64,000 nt of DNA from Oceanobacillus_B kapialis (GCF_042685265.1 NZ_JBHUMX010000019.1); one strand, 5' to 3'. Numbered from the stretch's first letter, positions 17,571 to 25,171 are shown. Notes: generated by a model not told the origin, from the letters alone. Numbers and translations: made by a program.

Positions 17571-17593
17571 AAGGGAGCCTTTCGACTCCCCTT
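17571..17593. terminator. Bidirectional terminator between HEPN gene and DUF669 gene
   Basis: The stem AAGGGAG/CTCCCCTT with a TTTCGA-type loop lies between two convergent stops (17547 plus, 17600 minus). It is flanked by AT-rich sequence on both sides. Confidence 0.6.
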
Positions 17594-17599
17594 ATTTAA

Positions 17600-18088
17600 T
17601 TATTCAACTTCGTAAACTTCTTTTATTTCATAGGTGTCAAATCCACCATCATTCGTTCCTTTGTCAAGAAGATACTCAAACTCACCATCAATATCTTCAT
17701 GTACATCTAATACGAGATCAGCATAGTCAGCAAATCCGGTAAATCCTACTTCATCTTTTTCACAATCCCATAGGCCCCGTAACATTTCATTATTTCGATG
17801 TACTTGTAAGCCAAATGCTCTTTCATTTTGAGGTTGCATAACACCGTTGTAGAAGATCAATTGGCCTTCAAAATCTCCTTCAAGGATTTTAAACCAAATG
17901 GTGAGCATTGGATCACCTTTTTTAGAAGTACGCATTTCCATTTTCTCAACCGCTACTTCATACTGACCATCTGGAACATCTTCAAAGTCACCACCGCCAT
18001 TTTCTTCTACCTCTTTTACGTCCTCTTGAAGTGCCTCAACATCTACCTCTTTATCAAACTTGCTCCAATCAAATTGTTGTTCTGCCAT
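17600..18088 (-). CDS. Prophage A DUF669 single-strand-binding-like protein
   Basis: The 162-residue acidic protein has the DUF669 pattern: VPDGQYEVAVEKMEMRTSKKGDPMLTIWFKILEG, then GQLIFYNGVMQP and a C-terminal FDTYEIKEVYEVE. DUF669 proteins are found with phage recombinases and are thought to serve as SSB-like DNA-binding partners. It follows a Sak4-like ATPase and starts in a TAATG overlap with the preceding small gene, so the recombination genes form one transcript. Confidence 0.82.
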   Translation of the reverse strand: MAEQQFDWSKFDKEVDVEALQEDVKEVEENGGGDFEDVPDGQYEVAVEKMEMRTSKKGDPMLTIWFKILEGDFEGQLIFYNGVMQPQNERAFGLQVHRNNEMLRGLWDCEKDEVGFTGFADYADLVLDVHEDIDGEFEYLLDKGTNDGGFDTYEIKEVYEVE

Positions 18089-18300
18089 TATACCTCTACC
18101 TCCATGATTTCTTTTGGTGTATTGAATGTGAACTGAAGATCAATAACAAAGTACTGACCATACTTATTGTGCTTTTCATTAATGCCCCATTTGGTTAGGT
18201 GCATGTCCTCTTTTGCTTCAGCAACAATGTCTTCTGCTTCCTTACGAGTGTCTGCATAATGCTGTTCTTTTGTATTCAATTCTTTTTTAGCCATAATCAT
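18088..18300 (-). CDS. Small protein between recombinase and DUF669
   Basis: This 70-residue protein of unknown role has a helical, charged N-terminus (HYADTRKEAEDIVAEAKED) and a strand pair at the end. TTGGAGGATGA precedes two candidate ATGs (18300 and 18294). It is embedded in the recombination operon, with overlaps or short gaps on both sides, so a role as a small partner of the DNA-binding proteins is possible. Confidence 0.65.
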   Translation of the reverse strand: MIMAKKELNTKEQHYADTRKEAEDIVAEAKEDMHLTKWGINEKHNKYGQYFVIDLQFTFNTPKEIMEVEV

Positions 18301-18322
18301 TCATCCTCCAATTTATTTTAAA

Positions 18323-20206
18323 TTAGTTATTCACACGAGTTCTGCGTTTACGAGTACGCTTTGGCTTGTCATCTGCAGGATTTTCCTCTGCAGGTTCTTC
18401 ACTATCTGAAGAATCTTCTTCACCAGGTGGAGTATCATCAACTGCTTTACGTTCTCTACGCTGACGTTTCGATTTTTCTTCCTTTTCGTCTTCAGAAGAA
18501 TTACGAGATTTTCTTTGACGTTTTGGTTTCTCTTCTTCGGTGGACTCTTTTTCTTCTGGTTCTGAATCCCGTCTCTTACGGTGGCGTTTTGGTTTTTCTT
18601 CTGCTGCTTCTTCCTCAACTTGATCTGCAGCCTCACTTACCTTTTCATTCTCTTCTTCTGCAGTATCCCGTTTCTTGCTTTCACGCTTCGGTTTATCAGT
18701 TTTCTTCTTAGTTATTTTTCCTTCCTGGGCAGCAGTGAGCTCTTCAATGAAAGTATCCATTTCTAGTGGAATGGTATCTACTTGGAAATCAAATCTACCT
18801 CCACCAAACACATTTTGTTTCTTTGCTAATTGCAGGTGACGTTCATCATTGGAATCTACATAAGCTCGTAGTGTTAGATCAACTGTTCCAGTAAGGAAAT
18901 TAGCAATTTTATCTTTTATATTTGGTTTGAAGGTTGTTCGTTTTGCTCCACCTTTAAGACTAATTTCTTCCGCTATTTCTTTAGAGATATAGATCACTTG
19001 GTAACCTAACGCTTTTAATCTCTTCATTGCATTGTTAAATTCAGTGGTAACTTTTGACCAGCCTTTACCATAAGAACCATCGGATTCATGTTCCCATCCG
19101 TTTTTCTCAAAGACATATACTCGGCATTGTTCGTAAATGTCTTCTACTAGATCCAGGGCAACAGCTTCATAGTCATTCTCAACTGTCTCTAAATCTTGAA
19201 TGGTGTCTAGGAAAACTTCCCATGCTAACTTACGAACTGTTCTGCGACCTTCTTTTGTAACTTCATCTTTTAAAGGAATAACTGGTGCAGTAGTGTTATC
19301 CGTATTTCCATCGGTGTTAAGGAATAGTACGTTGTCTACTTGATCTACAAATGTTGATTTTCCTACATAACTATCTGCGTATATCCAGAAGTCGGGTCGT
19401 GTATCAATTGTTCTTTCTCTTCGTTCATTTTTTGGTAATGCCATTTGAACCTCTCCTTTTTCATTTTGAATAGCTTCCAAGTAATTTGGTTGAAAGCGTG
19501 GGTTGCAGCTGAAACAATTGCCACTAACATTCTTTGGGTATGAATTAGCAGTCTCTATTTTCTTAATGCTATTTTTGAAATAAACGACATTCATTTCGTC
19601 GTATTCAATCGGAACCATTTTTACACTGCTGTCTTCTACTGCTTGTACTATTCGTTTTCGATAATGGAATAGATCCTCATTATCTTTTTGCTTAATGCCT
19701 GTCTTTGGAACAAACAAGAAAGCCATTCGCTTCACATCAAATCCATCTTGTTCCAAGTAATGTTTATAGATGTGCAGCTGACCACTATCTAGGTAATTCT
19801 TGATGTTATTAGAATACTTGAAGTCCAGGACCATGCTTTCTCCATTTGGTGTAGTTAGAATTAGATCGACAAACCCTCTGTAATCCGGCTTATCAATGTA
19901 ATACTCGTGAATGTAGTCAAAGCCTACAAAGTTTTCTACCAGGTAATCTTTTACTTTGGGTATCAAGATTTCTAGTTTCATAGCTTCATGGATAATCGCA
20001 TTTGTGAGAACCGGGAAAGCATTGTAATATTCTTCAAGTGCAGTTTCAACATCTGTCTCAATGCCTTTGTGCAATGCATTTCCAATAATCAATGGGTTAT
20101 CAGCATCTAACTTTGGTAATTCTGTGAGCTTGTCAATGTACCTTAATCTAAAATGGTATGGACAATCTTCAAATAGAGAGACGCGTGAGTATGAATATTG
20201 AGTCAT
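18323..20206 (-). CDS. Cas4/RecB-like nuclease fused to Sak4-like RecA-fold ATPase
   Basis: The 627-residue protein has three parts. Residues 1-250 are a PD-(D/E)XK nuclease of the Cas4/RecB type, with YSYSRVSLFEDCPYHFRLRY at the start, RGFVDLIL and VLDFKYSNN catalytic motifs, and a nearby GNCFSCNP cysteine pair. Residues 255-480 are a RecA-like ATPase with Walker A-like ADSYVGKSTF, VALDLVEDIYEQC (Walker B-like) and VIYISKE, as in Sak4 single-strand annealing recombinases. From 490 on, K/R/E repeats such as KPKRxRK form a low-complexity tail. These two enzymes are usually separate neighbours. An internal ribosome binding site before codon 255 suggests that the ATPase is also made alone. Confidence 0.82.
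   Translation of the reverse strand: MTQYSYSRVSLFEDCPYHFRLRYIDKLTELPKLDADNPLIIGNALHKGIETDVETALEEYYNAFPVLTNAIIHEAMKLEILIPKVKDYLVENFVGFDYIHEYYIDKPDYRGFVDLILTTPNGESMVLDFKYSNNIKNYLDSGQLHIYKHYLEQDGFDVKRMAFLFVPKTGIKQKDNEDLFHYRKRIVQAVEDSSVKMVPIEYDEMNVVYFKNSIKKIETANSYPKNVSGNCFSCNPRFQPNYLEAIQNEKGEVQMALPKNERRERTIDTRPDFWIYADSYVGKSTFVDQVDNVLFLNTDGNTDNTTAPVIPLKDEVTKEGRRTVRKLAWEVFLDTIQDLETVENDYEAVALDLVEDIYEQCRVYVFEKNGWEHESDGSYGKGWSKVTTEFNNAMKRLKALGYQVIYISKEIAEEISLKGGAKRTTFKPNIKDKIANFLTGTVDLTLRAYVDSNDERHLQLAKKQNVFGGGRFDFQVDTIPLEMDTFIEELTAAQEGKITKKKTDKPKRESKKRDTAEEENEKVSEAADQVEEEAAEEKPKRHRKRRDSEPEEKESTEEEKPKRQRKSRNSSEDEKEEKSKRQRRERKAVDDTPPGEEDSSDSEEPAEENPADDKPKRTRKRRTRVNN
19442..19459 (-). promoter_or_regulatory. 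Internal ribosome binding site and start for the Sak4-like half
   Basis: Inside the fused gene the minus strand reads AAAAAGGAGAGGTTCAAATG, a strong site six to seven bases before an in-frame ATG at 19444. The product from there (373 residues) would begin MALPKNERRE and be a normal-sized Sak4-like protein. Confidence 0.6.
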
Positions 20207-20487
20207 TCCTTCATCACTTCCATTAACCTAATGTTGGATTGCTCAACATGTTTTACAAAGTCATTTAAGTTTTTAATTTGCTCTCTATCAATAAGCAATT
20301 CCTTTCGTTGAATAAAGAGTAATGCAGATAGAATGCTTTTTGAATAACCTTTAAATACCCACTTTTGTATGGTTTCTTTGGTCCTTGGTATAAACACATT
20401 TTCATACCTTTCAACCGTTACATTCATGCTGTCATATTCTTTAATGCGGACATTTTCAATTGTCATAATGACTTTCTTTTCGCTCAT
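20203..20487 (-). CDS. Prophage A hypothetical protein, recombination operon
   Basis: I do not recognise this 94-residue protein. It has a beta-rich N-terminus (KKVIMTIENVRIKEYDSMNVTVERYENVF) and a helical C-terminus (EQIKNLNDFVKHVEQSNIRLMEVMKE). It overlaps both neighbours by 4 bases (ATGA type), so it is co-translated with the VRR-NUC nuclease upstream and the nuclease-ATPase downstream. Confidence 0.65.
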   Translation of the reverse strand: MSEKKVIMTIENVRIKEYDSMNVTVERYENVFIPRTKETIQKWVFKGYSKSILSALLFIQRKELLIDREQIKNLNDFVKHVEQSNIRLMEVMKE

Positions 20488-20765
20488 TCAAACCACCTCT
20501 CTTTCCAGGCTTGAAAATCTTTCGGCCTTAAGATATAGGCTTCTCCACCAGAGTCTTTTATTTTGCGAATGTTATATAGCTGCAGCTTACTGGCCACGCC
20601 AACTTCCGTTTTTAATTCAATCCCGTGAAAGGTTCCATCAATGCAAGCTAGTATGTCTGGAACACCTTCTTTGGTGTATTGGGAACCTGCCCAATACTTA
20701 ATGTGCCAGGTACCTTTTTCTTTCAGGAAAGCAATTACTTTCTTTTGAAAAGCAGATTCCTTCAT
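20484..20765 (-). CDS. Prophage A VRR-NUC domain nuclease
   Basis: The 93-residue protein is a minimal VRR-NUC (PD-(D/E)XK) nuclease with KEGVPDILACIDGTFHGIELKTEVGVASKLQ. The D of PDIL and the E-x-K of IELKTE are the metal and catalytic residues. Stand-alone VRR-NUC proteins are common in phage replication modules and are thought to act on branched DNA. It overlaps both neighbours by ATGA. Confidence 0.85.
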   Translation of the reverse strand: MKESAFQKKVIAFLKEKGTWHIKYWAGSQYTKEGVPDILACIDGTFHGIELKTEVGVASKLQLYNIRKIKDSGGEAYILRPKDFQAWKERWFE

Positions 20766-20902
20766 ACTTTCACCACCAGTAATGGTTCAGGGTATATGAA
20801 TCCATTTTTTATTGAGTGCTTGGCATGTAAATTTCTAAAACACTCTGCATGGGATCCCTTTACATATATTTTTTTCGACTCCATTCCAACAATCACAATC
20901 AT
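20762..20902 (-). CDS. Small protein (46 aa) linking DUF1351 and VRR-NUC genes
   Basis: This short frame fills the gap between two operon members. Its ATG at 20902 overlaps the DUF1351 stop (ATGA) and its TGA at 20762 overlaps the ATG of the VRR-NUC gene in the same manner. The product starts MIVIVGMESKKIYVKGSHAE and ends in PEPLLVVKV. The double overlap is the best evidence that it is translated. Function unknown. Confidence 0.6.
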   Translation of the reverse strand: MIVIVGMESKKIYVKGSHAECFRNLHAKHSIKNGFIYPEPLLVVKV

Positions 20903-21735
20903 TTTTCTATCACTTTCCAAGTAAGACCATTGCTGCTCATATACTCTTCTAGCATTTCTAGTTCGTGTTCTTCCCCATTAACTTCATAGCACTCTGCATA
21001 GGTTTCTTGGTCTGTACTAACTGAAGCAGGAGCACTACTGAATGGGACTTGTTCATATTGAACCTCACTAACCTTTTTTTGCGCATCATACTCAATTCGC
21101 TCCTTAATTTCCTCAACGCTTTGATAGTCAAGTAACGTAATATAGGATGAAATTGGTAGATTACTAGTACGCTTAGTATTCACCAGCTCAACATGAGACT
21201 TAATAACTTCCTGATCAGCTTCTTCTTTATCTTGTTGGATACCAAAATGTTCAGCTGCTTTAAGGAGCTCTGCCTTAATGGATTTCATAGTTTTGCTCTT
21301 TGTTAGATATGAATCTTCCACAACTAACTTGGCAGCGTACTTTTCATTAAGACTTTCTACATGTACCAGGTGGTCAATGTACCCCTCAATTTCCAACCGT
21401 TTAATATTCTTCCGTTCTTCTTCAAACTGATCATGCTGCTCTTTCAATGGATTAATGACAGAGTCAAACTTTTCACCAAGTTCCTTACACTGTTTTTCAA
21501 AATCGGTAACGGATTTAGTCAACTCTTTTTTAGTTTCTTTACGGTAAGTGTCTAAAGCCTTTTTACCTTTGTTTAATTCAGTGATTGTTTTCTTGCAAGC
21601 TGTTGCATCTTTATCGGTAAACTCTAACCCTTCATATTTTTTCAATTGCTTATCCAAAACTACAGATAATTCATCAAAGTTAAACTCTACTGCTGCAGGT
21701 ATAAGTTCAATCGTTTTGACTTGTAGTTCGTTCAT
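20899..21735 (-). CDS. Prophage A DUF1351 coiled-coil protein
   Basis: This 278-residue protein resembles DUF1351 proteins of Firmicutes phages. It has an N-terminal VEFNFDELSVVLDKQLKKYEGL, a long charged helical region around KKALDTYRKETKKELTKSVTDFEKQCKEL, and FEEERKNIKRLEIEGYID. The family neighbours recombinases and is suspected to bind DNA ends. GAGGAAGAAT lies just before the ATG at 21735, favouring it over a start 24 bases upstream. It overlaps the helicase gene by 29 bases. Confidence 0.78.
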   Translation of the reverse strand: MNELQVKTIELIPAAVEFNFDELSVVLDKQLKKYEGLEFTDKDATACKKTITELNKGKKALDTYRKETKKELTKSVTDFEKQCKELGEKFDSVINPLKEQHDQFEEERKNIKRLEIEGYIDHLVHVESLNEKYAAKLVVEDSYLTKSKTMKSIKAELLKAAEHFGIQQDKEEADQEVIKSHVELVNTKRTSNLPISSYITLLDYQSVEEIKERIEYDAQKKVSEVQYEQVPFSSAPASVSTDQETYAECYEVNGEEHELEMLEEYMSSNGLTWKVIEK

Positions 21736-22957
21736 ATTCTTCCTCCTCAAATAATTCATCTGTGTAATCCTTCCGTTTCTCTAGGACTTCCTTCATTCTC
21801 CATTCAATACTCCCTTGGGTAAGTAAGAAGTAATAGAAGCAAGGTCTTTCTTGACCAATACGGTTAATTCGTTTCTTACTTTGTTCAAACAACTCACTGC
21901 TATCTGTAAGTGTGAAATAAATAATCTTGTTTGCCTTTTGAAGATTTAACCCCATAGCTCCTGCCTGGTACTGAATTAACGTCACGCTATTTTCATGTTC
22001 TTCATAGGGTGTTAAATCCTTTAAATCACCATTAATAGTTGCAATAGGCCGTGCTATCATTTCAACCAGGTCTGCATATTCTTTTTTGAAGTTATAGAAA
22101 ATGATAATCCGGTCATTAGTACTATCTAGAAGATCACGAACATATTGAAGTTTGTTTTGGTTATATACACCTGCAAGTTGTCTTAAATAAAGCTTCTTAG
22201 TTGTGGCAGTATCACCAATTAATTCTTCACCGTTGATCTCAATAATGTGATCTTTAGCGAAATCGCGATATTCTTTAGTACTTTTAATCTTTACTATCTG
22301 ATCATTCATTGGTGGAAGGTCAAAGACTTCTTCCGTTTTCATGAACACCGCCCCGTACTTACGCAATTTACTTTTGAGTCTATCTACATTCTTATAACCA
22401 GTAATTTTGTATTGTTGATTCAAGTCGTCCCATTCCTGGACGACGAATTGCTTCAGGAATAACTTCTTACTGATTTTCCAACCAAGTAAGTGAAGCTGGC
22501 TCCATAGTTCTTCGTATTTCCCACCTGTCGGAGTACCGGATAGTAAGATCACATTCTCAGCAGCTAAACTTAAAATAAATTTAGATCGGTTGGACTTCTC
22601 ATTTTTAATCATGGAAGACTCGTCCAACATTAATGTGAAGTGCTTTAATTTTTCTAGTTCTGGCCTTCGCCAAACTTTGTCATAGTTAACGATCAAGACA
22701 CTTTCTTCTGGAATACGTTCGATAATCTGTTTATCAAAAACGATTACCTGGTAATCCGGATAATGCTCTTCAAAGTGTTCCTTCCAGTCCGCTATTTTGG
22801 ACTTTTGACAGATTACTAGGTTATATGGTGTATTAAGCTCCCACATTTTTTCTGAGCCCACATATGTCTTTCCAAGTCCCATATCGAGGTAGTAAGCTAC
22901 CCTATCATAGGAATAAGTGGCGTTGAGAACTTTTTCTTGGTGTTCGAATAGTTTCAT
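21707..22957 (-). CDS. Prophage A SNF2/DEAD-type helicase
   Basis: The 416-residue superfamily 2 ATPase shows motif I DMGLGKTYVGSEKM (near residue 27), LMLDESS (motif II), LLSGTP (motif III), and the C-terminal block GAMGLNLQKANKIIYF with KKRINRIGQ (motifs V and VI). This is the compact SNF2-type helicase common in siphovirus replication modules. It probably remodels DNA or loads replication proteins. It is the first large gene of the early minus-strand operon. Confidence 0.88.
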   Translation of the reverse strand: MKLFEHQEKVLNATYSYDRVAYYLDMGLGKTYVGSEKMWELNTPYNLVICQKSKIADWKEHFEEHYPDYQVIVFDKQIIERIPEESVLIVNYDKVWRRPELEKLKHFTLMLDESSMIKNEKSNRSKFILSLAAENVILLSGTPTGGKYEELWSQLHLLGWKISKKLFLKQFVVQEWDDLNQQYKITGYKNVDRLKSKLRKYGAVFMKTEEVFDLPPMNDQIVKIKSTKEYRDFAKDHIIEINGEELIGDTATTKKLYLRQLAGVYNQNKLQYVRDLLDSTNDRIIIFYNFKKEYADLVEMIARPIATINGDLKDLTPYEEHENSVTLIQYQAGAMGLNLQKANKIIYFTLTDSSELFEQSKKRINRIGQERPCFYYFLLTQGSIEWRMKEVLEKRKDYTDELFEEEEYERTTSQND

Positions 22958-23006
22958 TTACATCACTTCATTTCGTGCTATAATGGCTTTGTTAATGTTT
23001 TTGTTT

Positions 23007-23040
23007 AAGTAGTCAGTTACAGCTGACTGCTTTTTTCTTT
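23007..23040 (+). terminator. Hairpin with T-run upstream of helicase gene
   Basis: AAGTAGTCAG and CTGACTGCTT pair around a six-base loop and are followed on the plus strand by TTTTTCTTT. It would stop transcripts coming from the left, against the early operon. In the operon's own direction it is a hairpin without a T-run. Confidence 0.4.
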
Positions 23041-23128
23041 AGAACATAATCCATGAAATTAATGAAACAAGTGTTACAGCACCTACTACGTTGACTGTGA
23101 AATCTTTGGCCGTGTACTTCGTGTTCAA
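23039..23128 (-). CDS. Tiny membrane protein (29 aa)
   Basis: A TTG at 23128 preceded by AGGGGGTGATCAAAA starts a 29-codon frame: NTKYTAKDFTVNVVG then AVTLVSLISWIMF and a stop. The last 18 residues form one hydrophobic segment, so a small single-pass membrane peptide is likely. It follows another tiny membrane frame by 16 bases. Function unknown. Confidence 0.5.
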   Translation of the reverse strand: MNTKYTAKDFTVNVVGAVTLVSLISWIMF

Positions 23129-23144
23129 TTTTGATCACCCCCTC

Positions 23145-23234
23145 TCAATAAGTAACCAGTAGATACCACAACCATCCAACAACAACCCAGAACAACAAAT
23201 TATAGAACCAATCAGCAGCCGTTAGCTTTTTCAT
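23145..23234 (-). CDS. Tiny membrane protein (29 aa), coupled to upstream gene
   Basis: The ATG at 23234 overlaps the stop of the upstream gene as ATGA. The product starts MKKLTAADWFYNLLFWVVVG and ends WLWYLLVTY, an aromatic-rich single transmembrane segment. Coupling and composition support a real small gene in the early operon. Function unknown. Confidence 0.55.
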   Translation of the reverse strand: MKKLTAADWFYNLLFWVVVGWLWYLLVTY

Positions 23235-23473
23235 CAAAACCAATGCCTTTGAGCATACTCAGCAGATGCAAGCTGATCACTCTTTTTCTTCTTCTCATGA
23301 AGTGCAAAGAGCTCATTAAATGAGTGTTCTATTTGAAATACTGCATTCTTCTTTAAGTCTTGATTTGCAGTTTCTGCAGCTTTTAATCCATCAAGCCCTG
23401 CATTCATTAGATTTTCAATATGATCTAAGACTTTAGGCATGTCCTCCATCTTGTAATGTTGCAGCAGTGACAT
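23234..23473 (-). CDS. Prophage A early small helical protein
   Basis: The protein of about 79 residues is helical and charged (KVLDHIENLMNAGLDGLKAAETANQDLKKN) and ends in basic residues. GAAGGTGAGAAA directly before the ATG at 23473 favours this start over one 9 bases upstream. It overlaps the preceding gene in another frame by about 40 bases. I do not recognise a family. Confidence 0.55.
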   Translation of the reverse strand: MSLLQHYKMEDMPKVLDHIENLMNAGLDGLKAAETANQDLKKNAVFQIEHSFNELFALHEKKKKSDQLASAEYAQRHWF

Positions 23474-23618
23474 TTTTCTCACCTTCCATTCTGCTTAAAA
23501 TTTCTTCTTCAAGATCGTAGTAAAATGATCTGGCGTGAGCTCCCCCGCCTGGTAAATCCTGTGCAGCTTGTCGAAAGACTTTAAGTAAATCTTTATTCGA
23601 CATTTCTTCATGAGTCAT
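23433..23618 (-). CDS. Prophage A early small protein
   Basis: The 61-residue protein starts MTHEEMSNKDLLKVFRQAAQ and contains GGGAHARSFYYDLEEEILSRME, one long helix. It overlaps the excisionase-like gene by 4 bases upstream and the next gene by 41 bases downstream, so it is in a tightly packed early operon. Function unknown. Confidence 0.6.
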   Translation of the reverse strand: MTHEEMSNKDLLKVFRQAAQDLPGGGAHARSFYYDLEEEILSRMEGEKNVTAATLQDGGHA

Positions 23619-23815
23619 TTGATTTCACTCCCCTCAGGATCCAACCAATCTTCAATTTTATTTAAATCAAATATAATTTTGGATCCTACTCTCTTATGAG
23701 GAATCTCGTCCTCTTTAACCAAACGGTAAATAAATGATCTTGAAAGTTTATTACCAGTTTGATCAAGATAATCGACTAGCCCCTTAACATCAGTGCGTTT
23801 TCCAACTTGATTCAT
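23615..23815 (-). CDS. Excisionase/AlpA-like DNA-binding protein
   Basis: This 66-residue protein carries a winged-helix of the excisionase (HTH_17) type: GNKLSRSFIYRLVKEDEIPHKRVGSKIIFDLNKIEDWL. The SRSFIYRL turn, the PHKRVG wing and the terminal DWL are typical of the family. As the second gene of the early operon next to the switch region, it could be the directionality factor for the integrase or an early regulator. Confidence 0.8.
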   Translation of the reverse strand: MNQVGKRTDVKGLVDYLDQTGNKLSRSFIYRLVKEDEIPHKRVGSKIIFDLNKIEDWLDPEGSEIK

Positions 23816-23829
23816 TTCTCACACCTTCC

Positions 23830-24012
23830 TTAGATACCTAAGATCTTTCTAATATGTTTAATATGTGCTTGTGCTTTAGGGCCAGTTTTCCGACCATTGA
23901 TGATATCTGATAGATAAGCATTGGAAATACCAATTTCTTCAGCTAACTCTTTCTGGCTCATTTTCAATATAAATAACTTTGAACGAACCTTGACCCCCAA
24001 TTCCTTTGACAT
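23830..24012 (-). CDS. Cro-like XRE-family repressor
   Basis: The 60-residue helix-turn-helix protein, with MSQKELAEEIGISNAYLSDIINGRKTGPK, is the first gene of the minus-strand early operon, divergent from the CI-like repressor gene. AGGAGG seven bases before the ATG at 24012 supports that start over one six bases upstream. It should bind the AGCTAA operators and favour lytic growth. Confidence 0.85.
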   Translation of the reverse strand: MSKELGVKVRSKLFILKMSQKELAEEIGISNAYLSDIINGRKTGPKAQAHIKHIRKILGI

Positions 24013-24038
24013 ATACAATCCTCCTTTTGTAAAATATA

Positions 24039-24054
24039 AGCTAAAAAGTTAGCT
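24039..24054. promoter_or_regulatory. Operator AGCTAA-N4-TTAGCT, copy 1
   Basis: A perfect 6-6 palindrome with an AAAG spacer, just upstream of cro. It is identical in its arms to the copy at 24206, which points to one repressor reading both. Confidence 0.75.
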
Positions 24055-24205
24055 AATTCTCTAAAATCTATTGACATAAATTAAAGAAGATTATAGAATA
24101 CAAGCATAGCTAAATAAGACTTTTGAAAAGCCTACTGTACAACATTTCACCGTTCCCCAACGTAAAAAATGTATTTAGACAGGTTGTCTTTTTTGTACTC
24201 TTTTT

Positions 24206-24221
24206 AGCTAACAAATTAGCT
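24206..24221. promoter_or_regulatory. Operator AGCTAA-N4-TTAGCT, copy 2
   Basis: A perfect palindrome with spacer CAAA, on the repressor side of the control region. Its position suggests autoregulation of the repressor gene. Confidence 0.75.
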
Positions 24222-24315
24222 TATGGACATAGTATATTAAAGAACTTTATAGAAGTCAACAATGTTCTACAAATTTCTTTAATTTATGGACCGTAAGATT
24301 TATAGGATGGTTGAT

Positions 24316-24651
24316 ATGACAACGTTTGAAAGGGTTAAAAAACTTTGTAAGAAACATGGAATTACTATAGTTCAATTAGAAGATAAGGTGGGTTTTGGAA
24401 GAAATTCAATGTACTCTTGGAAAAGAAACCGGCCTTCATCAGAGAAGTTAGAAAAAGTAGCTGATTACTTTAATGTATCAATCGACTATTTATTAGGCCG
24501 TACTGAGAACCCTCATCTCCCCGATCAAGAGGAAGATATACATACAATAGCTGCACATCATGAAGGAGAAGAATGGACTGAGGAGGAATTAGAAGAAATA
24601 AAAAGATTTAAAGAGTTTGTGAAATTGAAGAGACGACAGCAGGGGGAATAA
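24316..24651 (+). CDS. CI-like XRE-family repressor of prophage A
   Basis: The 111-residue protein has an N-terminal helix-turn-helix (GITIVQLEDKVGFGRNSMYSWKRNRPSSEKLEKVADYF) followed by the VSIDYLLGRTE signature common in Firmicutes phage repressors, then an acidic linker. It keeps the lysogen silent by binding the operators upstream. There is no autocleavage protease domain. The ImmA-like peptidase next door is the likely inactivator. TAGGATGG five bases before the ATG at 24316 favours this start over the one at 24286. Confidence 0.85.
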   Translation: MTTFERVKKLCKKHGITIVQLEDKVGFGRNSMYSWKRNRPSSEKLEKVADYFNVSIDYLLGRTENPHLPDQEEDIHTIAAHHEGEEWTEEELEEIKRFKEFVKLKRRQQGE

Positions 24652-24652
24652 C

Positions 24653-25117
24653 ATGCGGTATGAAATGCTTTTATCAGAAGCTTTTTCTGAAGGTATTCAT
24701 GTGTCAGAAGAGTATATTGAAGGAAACAGAATTAAAGGACTATATAGTGATAATGTCATCTGGATTAGTGACAAGCTAAAGACGAATACTGAAAAATATT
24801 GTGTCCTAGCTGAAGAGCTTGGACACTATCATACAACTGAAGGAGACATTATCGACCAATCACCTATTGTAAACAGAAAACAAGAATTAAGAGCAAGGCT
24901 CTGGGCTTACGAAAAAGCAGTGTCTTTATCTAAGGTAATACAAGCACATAAGCTCTATATAAGAAACAAATTTGAGTTAGCGGATTACTTAGGAGTCACT
25001 GAGTATTTTTTAGAAAAAGCGATTGAACGTTACAAAGAAATTCATGGACTTACTGTTAATCACAATGGTTATACAATATGCTTTGAACCCTTAGGCGTCA
25101 TTGAGTGGTTTGAGTAG
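24653..25117 (+). CDS. ImmA/IrrE-like metallopeptidase
   Basis: This 154-residue peptidase has the AEELGHYHTT active-site segment near residue 62, the form often seen in phage ImmA proteins (E-E-L-G-H in place of H-E-x-x-H), and an N-terminal region typical of the family. ImmA cleaves the ICEBs1/phi105-type repressor to induce the element. It lies one base after the repressor stop and is co-transcribed with it, so induction by repressor cleavage is likely. Confidence 0.85.
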   Translation: MRYEMLLSEAFSEGIHVSEEYIEGNRIKGLYSDNVIWISDKLKTNTEKYCVLAEELGHYHTTEGDIIDQSPIVNRKQELRARLWAYEKAVSLSKVIQAHKLYIRNKFELADYLGVTEYFLEKAIERYKEIHGLTVNHNGYTICFEPLGVIEWFE

Positions 25118-25171
25118 TATATTTTTTTACCCATAGATACGAACAAACATTCTTATTTGGGAGGTAGTTTT

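Larger units (their letters stand above)
24013..24315. promoter_or_regulatory. Prophage A immunity control region with divergent promoters
   Basis: This 300-base region separates cro and the repressor gene. On the plus strand TTGACA (24071-24076) and TAGAAT (24094-24099), spaced by 17 bases, form a promoter towards the repressor. On the minus strand TATAAT (complement of 24090-24095) is a possible -10 for the early operon. Two perfect copies of AGCTAA-N4-TTAGCT flank these promoters, and a half site AGCTAA lies at 24118. The arrangement is a classical two-repressor switch. Confidence 0.75.
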
